Positions 1 through 8,224 of a DNA stretch of 38,480 nt are shown one piece after another. Source of the DNA: Myxococcales bacterium (lineage in GTDB: Bacteria; Myxococcota_A; Polyangia; Fen-1088); assembly GCA_003142855.1 (NCBI GenBank), contig PLNW01000006.1, forward strand, positions 1-38,480, given 5' to 3'. The notes under the pieces are model-generated. The model made no database searches. It was not told where the DNA came from and saw only the letters and a list, made by a program, of their open reading frames with translations. Position 1 is the stretch's first letter. Each line of letters begins with the position of its first letter. Both the position numbers and the translations under genes were made by a program.

Positions 1-1482
1 GGCGGACTGGCGGACGGACACATAGTGGCGGCGCCGCTTCTGGTCCGTGACTCCTGCCAACCGATTATCGGCCGCCTTTCGCATGGCGACGAGTACGGCG
101 CCCCTGGCCCCGGCCTTCGGGATGGCGTCGATGCCGACGGTTCTCAGGATCTGTTCGATCTCCGGGGTGGAAAGTCTCGGCTTGTCGCCATCGCCCGTCA
201 TCAACTCGAGCTCGTCGATGCCCAGTCCCCGGTGTGAAAGCAGCTCGGTGCTCTCGGACGGCGGCGGCCGCGTTCCTCCGAGGAGACCCGCGAACAACGG
301 AAACAGCAAATGCCCGGGATGCTCACTGTTAGACCACCCGAGACCTGGAGCTGCCGCGAGCAGCGTCGCTGCCGGCTCGAAGTCGCCCTGGATCACGTGC
401 AGGAGCGCGCGCTGCCGAGCCGCTGGCTTCGGACAGGCTTCGAGAGCTTCCGCTGTGCGCTTCCGGATCGCGGCCTTGCTACCCGCCGATCCGAGCCAGC
501 GGCGAAGCCGCAGCATACTCGGACTGGCGCGCCACGCGTGCTCGAGCCACTTGGGCAGATCGTCGCGACCCAGCTGCTGCGCGGCGAGCGCGGCACCGTC
601 CAGCAGCTCCCCTCGCGCGTAGTCCTTGTCGGTGACGAGACCGGCCGCCTCCTCGAATGCCGGAAGCGCAGCCTTCCAGTCGCCGACGTCGAGCAAGCTC
701 CGGCACCACGCACGGAGATCGTCAGTGCGCCTCGTCGATCGTGCGACCTTCGCCAGTCCGTCGGAACCCTCGAGACGCTGGACGACCTCGCGCAGCCACC
801 GGTCCTCCTCCGTGTCCCAGTCCGTCTTGCGAGCGTCGGCGGATTTCCTCGCAATGAGGGCCCGCCACTCTGGGAGAAAGGCAGCAAGCCCCGCGAGCGG
901 TTCGACGGCTACGCGCTCCATCTCCCGGATAGGCTCCCAGAAGTGCCCGACTCCATGCACTTCGTCGATCGCCGTGCGAACTGTGTCGGCGCGCTCTGCC
1001 GGAGACGAGAGCATGTAGGCCGAAACGACGTACTGAACTGCGCACTCGCCAGTGTCGGCGCCGACCACCTCGTCGACCAGCTCGTGCTGGCCGAGGTCGA
1101 TCTCCCCTTCGCCGATGGGCCGAAGTAGGGCGCCGAAGATCCGGTGGGCGGCGGCGTAGTCCCTTCGGAAAAACGCCGACGAGCCGCGCCGAAGGTACTC
1201 GTCGACCTCGGAGGGGTCGGCGTGACCAACGCGCTCGGCAGCCTTTGCGAAGGCGAGGACCTCCGCGACCTCGTCGTCGCTGAGAGCCGCCGGCGCCCAA
1301 CTGGGGCCGTTGCGAGCCGCACGCTGGATGAGCGAGCTCATCCAGCGGCTGTGGGCCTTCTCGTCGAGCTCGAGCAGCATGTCGCGAACGACCTCGCGCA
1401 GTTCGTCGGCGGACATTGTGCCGAGTGCCGCGTCGACGTCGTTGAAAACCGGCGTCGGGGCGGAGTGGTGTCTTCTGCTCAT
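1..1482 (-). CDS. Uncharacterised protein, 3' end beyond the window
   Basis: An uninterrupted reading frame of 494 codons runs from an ATG at 1482 to the left edge with no stop. It begins MSRRHHSAPT and is acidic and helix-rich, with no signal peptide or membrane segment. Segments such as WLEHAWRASPSMLRLRRWLG and LLFPLFAGLLGG have the feel of helical-repeat (TPR-like) proteins, but I do not recognise a named family and assign no function. The ATG overlaps the TGA of the small upstream gene (ATGA), so the two are probably translationally coupled. The coding strand is clear: codon third positions are G/C-rich in this frame, and the open frames on the opposite strand are shorter and low-complexity. 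Confidence 0.75.
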   Translation of the reverse strand, partial: MSRRHHSAPTPVFNDVDAALGTMSADELREVVRDMLLELDEKAHSRWMSSLIQRAARNGPSWAPAALSDDEVAEVLAFAKAAERVGHADPSEVDEYLRRGSSAFFRRDYAAAHRIFGALLRPIGEGEIDLGQHELVDEVVGADTGECAVQYVVSAYMLSSPAERADTVRTAIDEVHGVGHFWEPIREMERVAVEPLAGLAAFLPEWRALIARKSADARKTDWDTEEDRWLREVVQRLEGSDGLAKVARSTRRTDDLRAWCRSLLDVGDWKAALPAFEEAAGLVTDKDYARGELLDGAALAAQQLGRDDLPKWLEHAWRASPSMLRLRRWLGSAGSKAAIRKRTAEALEACPKPAARQRALLHVIQGDFEPAATLLAAAPGLGWSNSEHPGHLLFPLFAGLLGGTRPPPSESTELLSHRGLGIDELELMTGDGDKPRLSTPEIEQILRTVGIDAIPKAGARGAVLVAMRKAADNRLAGVTDQKRRRHYVSVRQSA

Positions 1483-1685
1483 CGTGCGATCTCCGACTCA
1501 GCCTTCAAGACGTCGGCAGGCACCTCGGGTTTGTGTCCGCGCCGTGCGAGCGCAAGGATCTTCTCTTTATCGCGGCTCTTCGCGATGATGATGTTGACGA
1601 CGTGAGCGAAGAGGCCATCAAGAACGATGCGTTCGCTGCCGCTCAAAACGGCCTGTTTTAGGAACTCGGCGATGACCCGGACCAC
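1479..1685 (-). CDS. Small hypothetical protein coupled to the downstream gene
   Basis: A 68-residue protein with a GTG start, ending ESEIAR. It is amphipathic, with a hydrophobic central stretch (LDGLFAHVVNIIIAKSRD), and has no recognisable domain. The frame stays open upstream of the GTG to a TGA near 1790 and encodes plausible residues (TIAFDYDVDN) but no ATG. The true start may therefore lie further upstream at a rare codon, or the 5' part may have been lost at the AT-rich boundary near 1730-1780. The 3' end overlaps the start of the next gene by four bases, which supports it being real. Confidence 0.5.
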   Translation of the reverse strand: MVRVIAEFLKQAVLSGSERIVLDGLFAHVVNIIIAKSRDKEKILALARRGHKPEVPADVLKAESEIAR

Positions 1686-1777
1686 GTTGTCGACATCGTA
1701 GTCGAAGGCGATGGTCGTAGGTGCGCCGTGTCTGTGATGCGTCCCGGATGCCGGCTCGTGGGGCCGGACAACCCTTG

Positions 1778-2221
1778 CTATAGCTCTATGTCACCGTGCT
1801 TTCGACAAGTGGGCCTTTTTACTTGCTCCACGGTATATTTGAACGTGAATGTCGCTCGGGGAGAATTTTCATCCTCGCTGACAGATATCTTGATTGGCAC
1901 AAATCCTTTCTTGGGCGCCTTGATGTCCTCGGGAATGGTAACGAAGCCGCTTGACTGGATTGTCTGGCTCTTGTCTCCCAAGTACACTTCCAACTTGTCA
2001 TTCTCCTTGTTCGTTTGACAACTCAAATTGAACAAGAGACTGCCGTCTTCCTGCTCTCTACAATTGGTGGGGCTGCATGTAAACGAGATGTTCCCTCCCT
2101 TGCCTTTCAATGTATTGATTGTGTAGACGGGGTTGGATTTCTTCCCCGGTTTTTCGGCCTTCTTCGCTAGCGAAACCGAACTCAGCAGACAGAAGGCAAC
2201 TACGAGGCCAACAAGTTTCAT
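1778..2221 (-). CDS. Secreted hypothetical protein in AT-richer DNA
   Basis: I chose the ATG at 2221, which is preceded by AAAGGAG at good spacing; an in-frame ATG further upstream lacks this. The 147-residue product starts MKLVGLVVAFCLLSSVSLA, a clear Sec signal peptide with probable cleavage after SLA, then a Lys-rich stretch and a beta-rich domain with four Cys (FTCSPTNC, LSCQTN, RPTCRK), likely disulphide-bonded. I do not recognise the family. The gene is visibly AT-richer than its surroundings and uses AAA, AAT and ATT codons that neighbours avoid, so recent horizontal acquisition is likely. It is transcribed on its own, away from the gene at 2300-2908. Confidence 0.7.
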   Translation of the reverse strand: MKLVGLVVAFCLLSSVSLAKKAEKPGKKSNPVYTINTLKGKGGNISFTCSPTNCREQEDGSLLFNLSCQTNKENDKLEVYLGDKSQTIQSSGFVTIPEDIKAPKKGFVPIKISVSEDENSPRATFTFKYTVEQVKRPTCRKHGDIEL

Positions 2222-2299
2222 CTTGCGCACTCCTTTGCTTATTGAGTCAACCATTGGATTCACTGATATCTGCTCTCCGCTCGCGCGCGTAGCAGGCGG

Positions 2300-2908
2300 C
2301 TACGAGCCGATTGGCTCGTCCAGTGGTGAGCCTGCCTCGATGTACGTCGGCGCGGATTCTTGCCGGCGAGGTCTTGAAGCGCTGGAGCACGTCCGCATGA
2401 TGGCCGAGCCTACCCGGTTCCATAGCGCGGCCCCGATCGCTCCAATGATCGCCTGCATCGACCCCGAGAATTTTGCCGACGTGAAATACTGGCCGGTCAC
2501 GCCGCTGCGGAGGCGGATGACCGCGGTTCGCCGGTCGCCGTCGCCGCTGATCCCGCCATCGATGTACACGGCCAGGTCCGAGAAACACGACATCGCGCGG
2601 TACTGCGCGGGGCTGTCGGCCGGCCGCAGCGTGGCCGTGACGCTGAGTCGCTGCTTGCGAAGCGTCCGCACCACGGCGGCTCGAACCGGCTCGAGAGCGT
2701 CGTCCCCATTGAAAGTAAATACCGCGACCTTGCCCCGGGCGCGCTCTCCCGGTTGCTCGGGAACATCCTTCAGCCAGGATTGATCCGTCGGCCCCGAATG
2801 AGTCTGCGGAAGCAGCGACGGCACGCCCCACGCGGCCTGGGCGGGGCCGGCCATCGCGGCCAAGCACGCGACAGCCAGCGCCAAGACAACCCATCCCTTA
2901 GACCCCAT
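2300..2908 (-). CDS. Exported hypothetical protein
   Basis: The ATG at 2908 gives a 202-residue protein that opens with a typical signal peptide (MGSKGWVVLALAVACLAAM, cleavage near AQA-AW). The frame extends upstream to 3004 but that part looks non-coding. The mature part contains a beta-strand-rich core (KVAVFTFNGDD, DLAVYIDGGISGDGDRRTAV, VTGQYFTSAKFSGS) and a variable tail rich in Arg and Ser. No catalytic motif is visible, so it is left as an exported protein of unknown role. No strong ribosome-binding site precedes the ATG. It diverges from the exported protein at 3102. Confidence 0.6.
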   Translation of the reverse strand: MGSKGWVVLALAVACLAAMAGPAQAAWGVPSLLPQTHSGPTDQSWLKDVPEQPGERARGKVAVFTFNGDDALEPVRAAVVRTLRKQRLSVTATLRPADSPAQYRAMSCFSDLAVYIDGGISGDGDRRTAVIRLRSGVTGQYFTSAKFSGSMQAIIGAIGAALWNRVGSAIMRTCSSASRPRRQESAPTYIEAGSPLDEPIGS

Positions 2909-3101
2909 CGAATCACGACCTGTCGGACGAGCCGAGTCTACCCTGCTGGGAGCTCCAGTTCGCGGCATCCGGAAGAATTTACCCGAAGAACGCGCAGGGG
3001 CCACGAAAAATCTGCGGGGGCAATTTGCTTGGTCGGCTCTCCGCTATCCGGTAGGTTTAGGGTCCTTTCGAATAGCCGCCCCGCACCAACCAGGAGCACC
3101 T

Positions 3102-3947
3102 ATGTTCACCAATGGTGCCGTTCCTTCTTTGTTCCTCGCCGTGGCAATCGCTTCGAATGGATCCATCGCCATGGCAGGAAGCTCCGCCACAAAACCCGCG
3201 ACTCAGACCAGTTCGGCCTCAAAGGCCGCACCGGCAGCGATGTCCGTATCGTGGGTTGATCCCTTCGACGAGCCCTCGCCACCGGTGAAGCCCGGAGCAC
3301 GGCCCGCGGCGGCTGCGCCAGCCAAACCCGGGGCCACGACCCCCGCGCCAGTCAAGCCCAGGGTCACGACCCCGCCGCCAGTCAAGCCCGGGGCCACGAC
3401 GGCCGCGCCAGTCAAGCCCGGGGCCACCGCCGCCGCGCCAGCCAAACTCGAGGTCGCGGCGGCTGCGCCTCCCGCGCAAAGCCTTCCATCCAAGGAGCTC
3501 GAAGTGTTCATGAAGGCCTTCGAGGGACGATGGAAGTGCAGCACGAATTTTCCCGCCGGATCTCTCGGCCCCGGCTCGCAACCGATAAGCGCGAGAACCG
3601 ACCTAAGCATCAAGAAAGAGTTCGGCGGGTTCTCGTGGCACGGCGAATTCAAGCTAGCGAAAACCGCGATCACCTCCGCGACCAGCGGCGTGTTCCAGAT
3701 CGGATATGCAGCCGGCCCGAAGCAGGCGACCTTCCTCAGCTATGACAGCGTGGGGTCCGCGATGATGGGCGCGGGCACGCTCGCCGGAGATTCGGTCACC
3801 TTCGCCGAGGAAGGCTTCCTGAAGGGCACAAAGGTCAGCGTCCGAGAGACGCTGGCCGCGAAGGGGCCGAGGAAGCTCTTTCACAAGTTCGAAATTGAAC
3901 AGGGCCACGGTTACCAAGTAATCGCCGAGGACACCTGCATGAAGTAG
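3102..3947 (+). CDS. Exported protein with Pro/Ala repeat linker and DUF1579-like domain
   Basis: A 281-residue protein with an AGGAG ribosome-binding site seven bases before the ATG. Residues 1-25 form a signal peptide (cleavage near AMA-GS). Residues 55-125 are a low-complexity linker of Pro, Ala, Lys, Val and Thr made of 10-residue repeats. Residues 132-281 form a compact beta domain (FMKAFEGRWKCSTNFPAG, WHGEFKL, VFQIGYAAGPKQATFLSYD, HKFEIEQGHGYQVIAEDTC) resembling DUF1579-type lipocalin-like domains; that assignment is from pattern only. Two Cys frame the domain and may pair. The layout suggests an envelope or periplasmic protein with a flexible spacer. IS debris begins about ten bases after its stop. 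Confidence 0.7.
   Translation: MFTNGAVPSLFLAVAIASNGSIAMAGSSATKPATQTSSASKAAPAAMSVSWVDPFDEPSPPVKPGARPAAAAPAKPGATTPAPVKPRVTTPPPVKPGATTAAPVKPGATAAAPAKLEVAAAAPPAQSLPSKELEVFMKAFEGRWKCSTNFPAGSLGPGSQPISARTDLSIKKEFGGFSWHGEFKLAKTAITSATSGVFQIGYAAGPKQATFLSYDSVGSAMMGAGTLAGDSVTFAEEGFLKGTKVSVRETLAAKGPRKLFHKFEIEQGHGYQVIAEDTCMK
3324..3473 (+). repeat. In-frame 30-bp tandem repeats coding a 10-residue linker unit
   Basis: Five consecutive 30-bp units encode KPGATTPAPV, KPRVTTPPPV, KPGATTAAPV, KPGATAAAPA and KLEVAAAAPP. The first four are close at DNA level and the last is diverged, so copy number probably changes by slippage. Confidence 0.85.
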
Positions 3948-3957
3948 GCGGGCTGCG

Positions 3958-4059
3958 AGCGAGCCCGTGCTTGCGGCACACCTCCCCAACCGGAACGCCC
4001 GTGTCGATCTGCCTAAGGGCATACGTTATCTGCTCCACCGAGAATCTCGACTTTCGCAT
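3958..4059 (-). pseudogene. Truncated IS3-family transposase orfA, first 34 codons
   Basis: The first 34 residues (MRKSRFSVEQITYALRQ then VGEVCRKHG) match the N-terminal helix-turn-helix of IS3-family OrfA. The similarity then stops and the frame runs into DNA next to the gene ending at 3947. The usual rest of OrfA and all of OrfB are missing. An AAGGACC ribosome-binding site precedes the ATG. The non-coding leader, perhaps including the left terminal region (TGGACCATTTCAAAG), continues to about 4115. Only this end of the element survives; no second terminal repeat was found. Confidence 0.75.
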
Positions 4060-4185
4060 CGCCTGGTCCTTTCCAAGGTCTCCAGTGAAGCGAACTCCTT
4101 AACTTTGAAATGGTCCAATTTTCTGGCCGGCGCCACGGCCTGGAGCGCGGCTGCTAGTCTGACCGGGTCGGCATTACGGCGCGGC

Positions 4186-4480
4186 TCAAACATCAAGGCC
4201 ACGCACGACGAGCTTTTCGAGATCGGTTTTGACCTTCTCCCACGTGGTCTTGGAAAGCATCTCGGGCATCCGCGCCTTGTCCACGTCGGCGAAGTAGCCG
4301 AGCGCGCGCAGAGCGAAACCGACGTCTTTGCCCGGGTACTTGTGATCCAGGCGCGCACCAGATCGCCAATGCCCACGTCAACGATGGTAAGGATGGCGTG
4401 CAGATCAACGTAGTCGTAGGCGAGCACCTGATAGAGAATCAGATCGAGATCTACGTTGAGGTTCAACGATTCAAACGTGT
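4186..4480 (-). pseudogene. Frameshifted C-terminal remnant, AbiEii-like nucleotidyltransferase
   Basis: On the minus strand one frame reads LDLILYQVLAYDYVDLHAIL. After a frameshift near 4345 a second frame reads YPGKDVGFALRALGYFADVD, then MPEMLSKTTWEKVKTDLEKL, ending in TGA at 4186. The order of a (K/Y)DxxDLxxIL helix, an LRALxYFxD segment and a tryptophan helix is typical of the C-terminus of AbiEii/AbiGii-type nucleotidyltransferase toxins (DUF1814). The N-terminal catalytic part with GSxxxxD is absent. It lies directly against the IS3 fragment, consistent with decay around an insertion. The family call is by pattern and moderate. Confidence 0.45.
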
Positions 4481-4499
4481 GGGATGCGTCCCAAAAAGT

Positions 4500-4923
4500 G
4501 GTCTCAGCCTTTCTGGGCAGACCACCCCACCGAACGCGAGCCGCTTCGCGGCCGATCTCGCGACGCCGTGCGGGCGCCAGACCTTCTGCGCAGCCGTTTC
4601 GTCCCGCTTTTCGCCGCCCGTCTTGTAGCCAGTATGGGTGCTGCGCGATCACCACCTACTCGCGGTGGCCAAGCGCACGGGGGCCTGGGGGCCGACGAGG
4701 GACCCTGAAGGCACACCGTCCTCGCTAGGGCCACCCGCCGGGTCAAGATAGGTTGCAACAGTTCACAGGCCGTCGGCGGAATCGCCTGACGATAGCACGG
4801 TGAATCGCACCGCAGGCACCGCTGAGAAGACGGTGTCCGGGCCAAGATGAGCGCCATCCTGTTCCCAATGTTTCCGTGCCCCCGGCTCATCCGGGCGGTT
4901 CTGCAGTCAAGCCCACGCCCGAT
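4500..4923. other. Intergenic region without a convincing gene
   Basis: About 420 bases between the AbiEii-like remnant and the dehydrogenase. One minus-strand stretch near 4510-4600 reads ARRREIGREAARVRW, a helix commonly seen in small uncharacterised proteins, but it has no intact frame. I see no RNA gene, repeat or promoter here. Confidence 0.5.
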
Positions 4924-5964
4924 CTAGAACTTCGTGCAGTCGATGACGAAGCGGTATTTCACGTCGCCTTTCAGCGTCCGTTCGTAGGCCTCGTTGATCT
5001 CTCGCGGCGTGGTGAGCTCGATGTCGCTCGTGATCCCGTGGGTGCCGCAATGATCGAGCATTTCCTGGGTCTGGGGGATCCCGCCCACCAGCGACCCCAT
5101 CACCTTGCGGCGTCCGAAGATCAGCGCAAATGGGCTTAGATCCAGGGTTTGCGGAGACGCACCGACGAGGATGAGCGTTCCGTCGCGCTTCAGGCAGCCG
5201 AGCGGCCCGTTGATATCGTGCTTCGCCGAGATAGTGTCGACGATGACGTCGAAGCGGTTGGCCAGCGGCGCCAAGGCGTTGTTGTCCCTGGTGAGGACGA
5301 AGTCGTGCGCACCAAGCTTGTGTGCGTCGGCTTTCTTCCCCGGGGAGCGGCTTAGCATCGTGACCTCGGCGCCGAAAGAGGCGGCGAGCTTGACCGCCAT
5401 GTGGCCCAGCCCACCGAGCCCCATCACGGCGACGCGCGAGCCTTTCGTGACGCCGACGTGCCGAAGCGGCGAGTACGTCGTGATGCCGGCGCAAAGTAAC
5501 GGGGCGGCGCCCGCGGGGTCGAGGTTCGCCGGGAGATTCAAGACGAAGTGCTCATCGACGACGATCTGGTTGGAATAGCCGCCGAACGTCTGCGTCCTCC
5601 CGTCCGGGCTCGGGCTTCCATAGGTCATCGTGACTTCGGTCTCGCAGTAGTTCTCCTGCCCGTCCTTGCAACTCGCGCAGGTCCCGCACGAATTGACGAA
5701 ACAGCCAACCGCCACGCGTTGGCCGACCTTCACCTTCTTGACGTCGTCGCTCACCTTCACCGCGCGTCCGACGATCTCATGGCCGGGGACGCACGGGAAG
5801 GTCGTCGTCCCCCATTCGTTGCGAGCGAAGTGAATATCCGAATGGCAGATACCGCAGAACTCGATTGCGATTTGAACGTCCCGCCGTCCCGGCGCGCGGC
5901 GTTCGAATTGAAACGGGGCAAGGTGCGATTCAGCCGACAGGGCTGCATATCCTTTGGTGACCAT
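4924..5964 (-). CDS. Zinc-dependent NADP(H) alcohol dehydrogenase, YahK/CAD type
   Basis: The ATG at 5964 follows AAGGGAGGAG; the open frame extends upstream but this start fits the family length (346 residues). It is a medium-chain dehydrogenase/reductase. The catalytic zinc site is shown by CGICHSD, PGHE and APLLCAG. The structural zinc loop is CGTCASCKDGQENYC. The Rossmann glycine motif is GLGGLGHMAVKLA, and the following SRSPGKK favours NADP(H). Members such as E. coli YahK reduce a broad range of aldehydes in the cytoplasm. The gene stands alone, divergent from sodC. All key residues are present, so it should be active; the natural substrate cannot be read from sequence. Confidence 0.9.
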   Translation of the reverse strand: MVTKGYAALSAESHLAPFQFERRAPGRRDVQIAIEFCGICHSDIHFARNEWGTTTFPCVPGHEIVGRAVKVSDDVKKVKVGQRVAVGCFVNSCGTCASCKDGQENYCETEVTMTYGSPSPDGRTQTFGGYSNQIVVDEHFVLNLPANLDPAGAAPLLCAGITTYSPLRHVGVTKGSRVAVMGLGGLGHMAVKLAASFGAEVTMLSRSPGKKADAHKLGAHDFVLTRDNNALAPLANRFDVIVDTISAKHDINGPLGCLKRDGTLILVGASPQTLDLSPFALIFGRRKVMGSLVGGIPQTQEMLDHCGTHGITSDIELTTPREINEAYERTLKGDVKYRFVIDCTKF

Positions 5965-6153
5965 GGCTCCTCCCTTCACAGAACGTCCGGTAGTCTGTCG
6001 GATCGCGCCGCCTGGTGCCACCCCGATAGCAAAATGCCCTGCCCCTACGGACGCGGCCGACAGCCTCTCCGTAGCTATGAGCAGCAGAGGCTGGTCTTCG
6101 CAGATCCAGAAAACCTGTTTCAACCTCCTGCGCTCACGCATCCAACAAGCATC

Positions 6154-6666
6154 ATGAAGAAAACCATCCTGCTGTTCGTCCTGTTCTCTTTTGTGTCAGC
6201 CAGGGGCATGGCCAAGGGAGGTGGAATCACTGTTGCGGTCAAAGATGCCACGGGCAAGGACGTCGGAACCGTCAAGATCAAGCCCATTGCTTCCGGCGTC
6301 GAACTCAAACTCAACCTCCGCGGATTGCCCCCCGGTGAACACGCCATTCATTTCCATCAAAACCCGAAATGCGAAGCACCGGATTTCAAGTCCGCTGGTC
6401 CGCACTTCAATCCTGATGGGAAGAAGCACGGCCTGGAGAATCCCATGGGCGCTCACGCCGGCGATATGCTCAATTTCACAGCAGACGAAAAGGGCAAGGC
6501 CAAGGTCACGATTGTCAACAAGAGCGTGAATCTCGACACAGACGCCCATTCGCTCTACAGCGAAGGGGGAACCTCACTGGTCGTGCACGCCAAAGCTGAC
6601 GACATGAAGACCGATCCGGCCGGCAACGCAGGTGATCGCATTGCCTGCGGTCTGATTGTGAAGTGA
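6154..6666 (+). CDS. sodC: Secreted Cu/Zn superoxide dismutase
   Basis: A 170-residue protein with signal peptide [20 protein letters not shown]. It converts superoxide to hydrogen peroxide and oxygen in the periplasm. The metal ligands are visible: copper/zinc histidines in [19 protein letters not shown] and MGAHAGD, the last copper His in LVVHAKADD, and the substrate-guiding Arg in [10 protein letters not shown]. The disulphide Cys pair is NPKCEAP and IACG. A frame open far upstream was not used because the signal peptide fixes the start. No good Shine-Dalgarno precedes the ATG. A hydrolase remnant begins at its stop codon. Confidence 0.95.
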   Translation: MKKTILLFVLFSFVSARGMAKGGGITVAVKDATGKDVGTVKIKPIASGVELKLNLRGLPPGEHAIHFHQNPKCEAPDFKSAGPHFNPDGKKHGLENPMGAHAGDMLNFTADEKGKAKVTIVNKSVNLDTDAHSLYSEGGTSLVVHAKADDMKTDPAGNAGDRIACGLIVK

Positions 6667-6802
6667 ATCTCCGGGCGCGCTGGCATCGAGCAAACTTGTC
6701 AAGCACGCCAAGTTGGTCCTCTATCCCGGCGCGCCCAGCGGCCTGACCGACACGCACAAGGACGAACTCAGCACGGACCTCCTGGAATTCCTCAAGGGCT
6801 GA
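6665..6802 (+). pseudogene. Orphan C-terminal tail of an alpha/beta hydrolase (copy 1)
   Basis: The frame reads [20 protein letters not shown], then [18 protein letters not shown] and a TGA at 6802. This is the last 45 or so residues of a chloroperoxidase/arylesterase-type hydrolase like the intact one at 17388-18209, which ends [18 protein letters not shown]. The catalytic His segment GGSHGL has become GAPSGL, so even this tail is degenerate. No start codon or upstream part exists; the similarity begins at the sodC stop. About 30 bases near its end are almost identical to a second tail at 15607-15663. Confidence 0.8.
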
Positions 6803-6941
6803 AACCAGGGGCTGCCTGACCGAGAACCCAGCGATCTCGGCGACGCTCAGCACCATGTCATTCGGCGCCGAGAAACACGCGGTGGTCGAATTCCGGTGAT
6901 GTTTGACGCGCTGAAAGCGTCTGATGATAGGGGGTAGCTCT

Positions 6942-7343
6942 ATGACAAGAAGGATATCGATAGTGTTTTCAGCGGGGGCACTGGGCGGTCTGTTGAACGC
7001 CCTGCTGTTCTGGCTTTTCGGAATGGTCGGGATTACGGCCCTTGTCGGGATACATGCGCCAATCAAATGGGACCCGCCGCATATCTATTGGGGCGTCACC
7101 TGGGGCGGCATCTGGGGAGCGATGTTCCTGCTGCCATGGCTGAAGGGTTCCGTTGTGCTGAGGGGTCTATTGTTCAGCATCGCTCCCACGCTGGTAGCGT
7201 GGCTCATAGTATTTCCTTTGCGCGGCATGGGACCCCTGGGGCTTAACGTGAGCGCGCGGATGCCTCTTCTGGCTATCGTGCTCAACGCTGTCTGGGGAAT
7301 AGGCGCGGCGCTATGGGTTCGTGAGGCTGAGATCCGTGGCTAG
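6942..7343 (+). CDS. Small integral membrane protein
   Basis: The ATG at 6942 follows AGGGGG; an upstream ATG at 6924 has no such site. The 133-residue product has about four hydrophobic segments (LGGLLNALLFWLFGMVGI, WGAMFLLPWLKGS, LLFSIAPTLVAWLIVF, LLAIVLNAVWGIGAALW) and little outside the membrane. I do not recognise a named family. It sits 44 bases before the DUF1499 gene and leads the long arsenosugar-type run, so it may share its transcript; whether it takes part in the pathway is unknown. Confidence 0.7.
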   Translation: MTRRISIVFSAGALGGLLNALLFWLFGMVGITALVGIHAPIKWDPPHIYWGVTWGGIWGAMFLLPWLKGSVVLRGLLFSIAPTLVAWLIVFPLRGMGPLGLNVSARMPLLAIVLNAVWGIGAALWVREAEIRG

Positions 7344-7387
7344 GCGAAAGCGGTTTACGGGTAGTTGATGAAGGACGGGAGTCGGCG

Positions 7388-7855
7388 TTGAGAATCGCTA
7401 TCTATCTTGTCGCGGCGGCAGTGGCGCTCGGCCTGGGGTTGTTCATCCATTTGTCAATAGATTCAAGAAAAGCCCGAGAGACGGGGCTCTTGAACGGCAA
7501 GCTACGCCCCTGTCCAGGCACGCCAAACTGTGTTATCAGCGAGGATAGCGGCAAAGATTCATATATCGAGCCGCTAACATTTTCCGGAGAGCCCGGCGCC
7601 GCGTGGGAGCACGCCAAAGAGGCGCTGACTGGGCTCGGCGGCAGGATCGAAAAGGACACCGGCGATTATCTGTGGGCCACGTTCCGGAGCAGAATCTGGC
7701 GGTTCGTTGACGACACCGAGCTGCGCTTGGATGCAGCCGGCAAGGTTATTCACGTAAGGTCGGCGTCTCGCGTGGGAAAAGGTGACCTCGGGGTGAACAG
7801 GAAGAGGGTTGAACGCCTGAGGAATTTGTTCAAAACCAGACATCTCGGCGCCTGA
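7388..7855 (+). CDS. DUF1499 domain protein
   Basis: A 155-residue protein from a TTG start preceded by GGACGGGAG. An N-terminal anchor (residues 3-22) is followed by the DUF1499 signature LRPCPGTPNCVISED and, near the C-terminus, the conserved WRFVDDTELRLD and IHVRSASRVGKGDLGVN. The family is widespread but without assigned activity. It is likely tethered to the inner membrane facing the periplasm. It sits 27 bases upstream of the CMD-family gene and on the same strand as the arsenosugar genes. Confidence 0.85.
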   Translation: MRIAIYLVAAAVALGLGLFIHLSIDSRKARETGLLNGKLRPCPGTPNCVISEDSGKDSYIEPLTFSGEPGAAWEHAKEALTGLGGRIEKDTGDYLWATFRSRIWRFVDDTELRLDAAGKVIHVRSASRVGKGDLGVNRKRVERLRNLFKTRHLGA

Positions 7856-7882
7856 TCCTGCCGAGACACAGGAGGGAATTCG

Positions 7883-8221
7883 ATGCCTGAAGGCACTTAC
7901 TACCGCCCCGCGGATCTCGCGAAATTCCCGGACATCGGCAAGAATTGTCCCGAGCTGGCGAAGAAGTTCTTCGACTGGTACGGGCAGGTCTTCGCGGATG
8001 GCGCGCTCTCGGCGCGGGAGAAATCCCTTATCGCGCTGGCCGTGGCCCACACGGTCCAGTGCCCCTACTGCATTGATGCTTACAGCAAGGACTGCCTGGA
8101 GAAGGGCGCCGACCTCGACCAAATGACGGAGGCCATCCACGTGGCGGCGGCCATCCGTGGGGGCGCGACCCTGGTTCACGGTGTCCAGATGCGGGAGCAC
8201 GCTACCAAAGTCGGGATGTAG
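7883..8221 (+). CDS. CMD/AhpD-like arsenosugar-associated peroxidase-like protein
   Basis: A 112-residue protein of the carboxymuconolactone decarboxylase/AhpD fold, with the redox motif CPYCIDAYSKDC in the core helix. Proteins of this size and motif beside arsS are annotated as arsenosugar biosynthesis-associated peroxidase-like. The activity has not been shown to my knowledge; a thiol-based peroxidase or reductase acting on an arsenical is inference. The ribosome-binding site is GGAGGG about six bases before the ATG. Only three bases separate it from arsS, so co-translation is likely. Confidence 0.88.
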   Translation: MPEGTYYRPADLAKFPDIGKNCPELAKKFFDWYGQVFADGALSAREKSLIALAVAHTVQCPYCIDAYSKDCLEKGADLDQMTEAIHVAAAIRGGATLVHGVQMREHATKVGM

Positions 8222-8224
8222 ACC

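Noticed and set aside
47..1128. Plus-strand open frames of 191 and 272 codons
   Set aside because: They lie opposite the 494-codon minus-strand gene and encode Arg/Ser-rich low-complexity sequence typical of antisense frames in GC-rich DNA.
3324..3473. 30-bp repeats as a CRISPR array
   Set aside because: The repeats are contiguous without spacers, in frame and encode a Pro/Ala linker.
4026..4655. Minus-strand frame of 209 codons as an intact gene
   Set aside because: It strings together unrelated pieces and leaves the AbiEii-like frame near 4345; treated as remnants.
5548..6153. Long N-terminal extension of the superoxide dismutase frame
   Set aside because: The extension is antisense to the dehydrogenase and the signal peptide at 6154 fixes the start.
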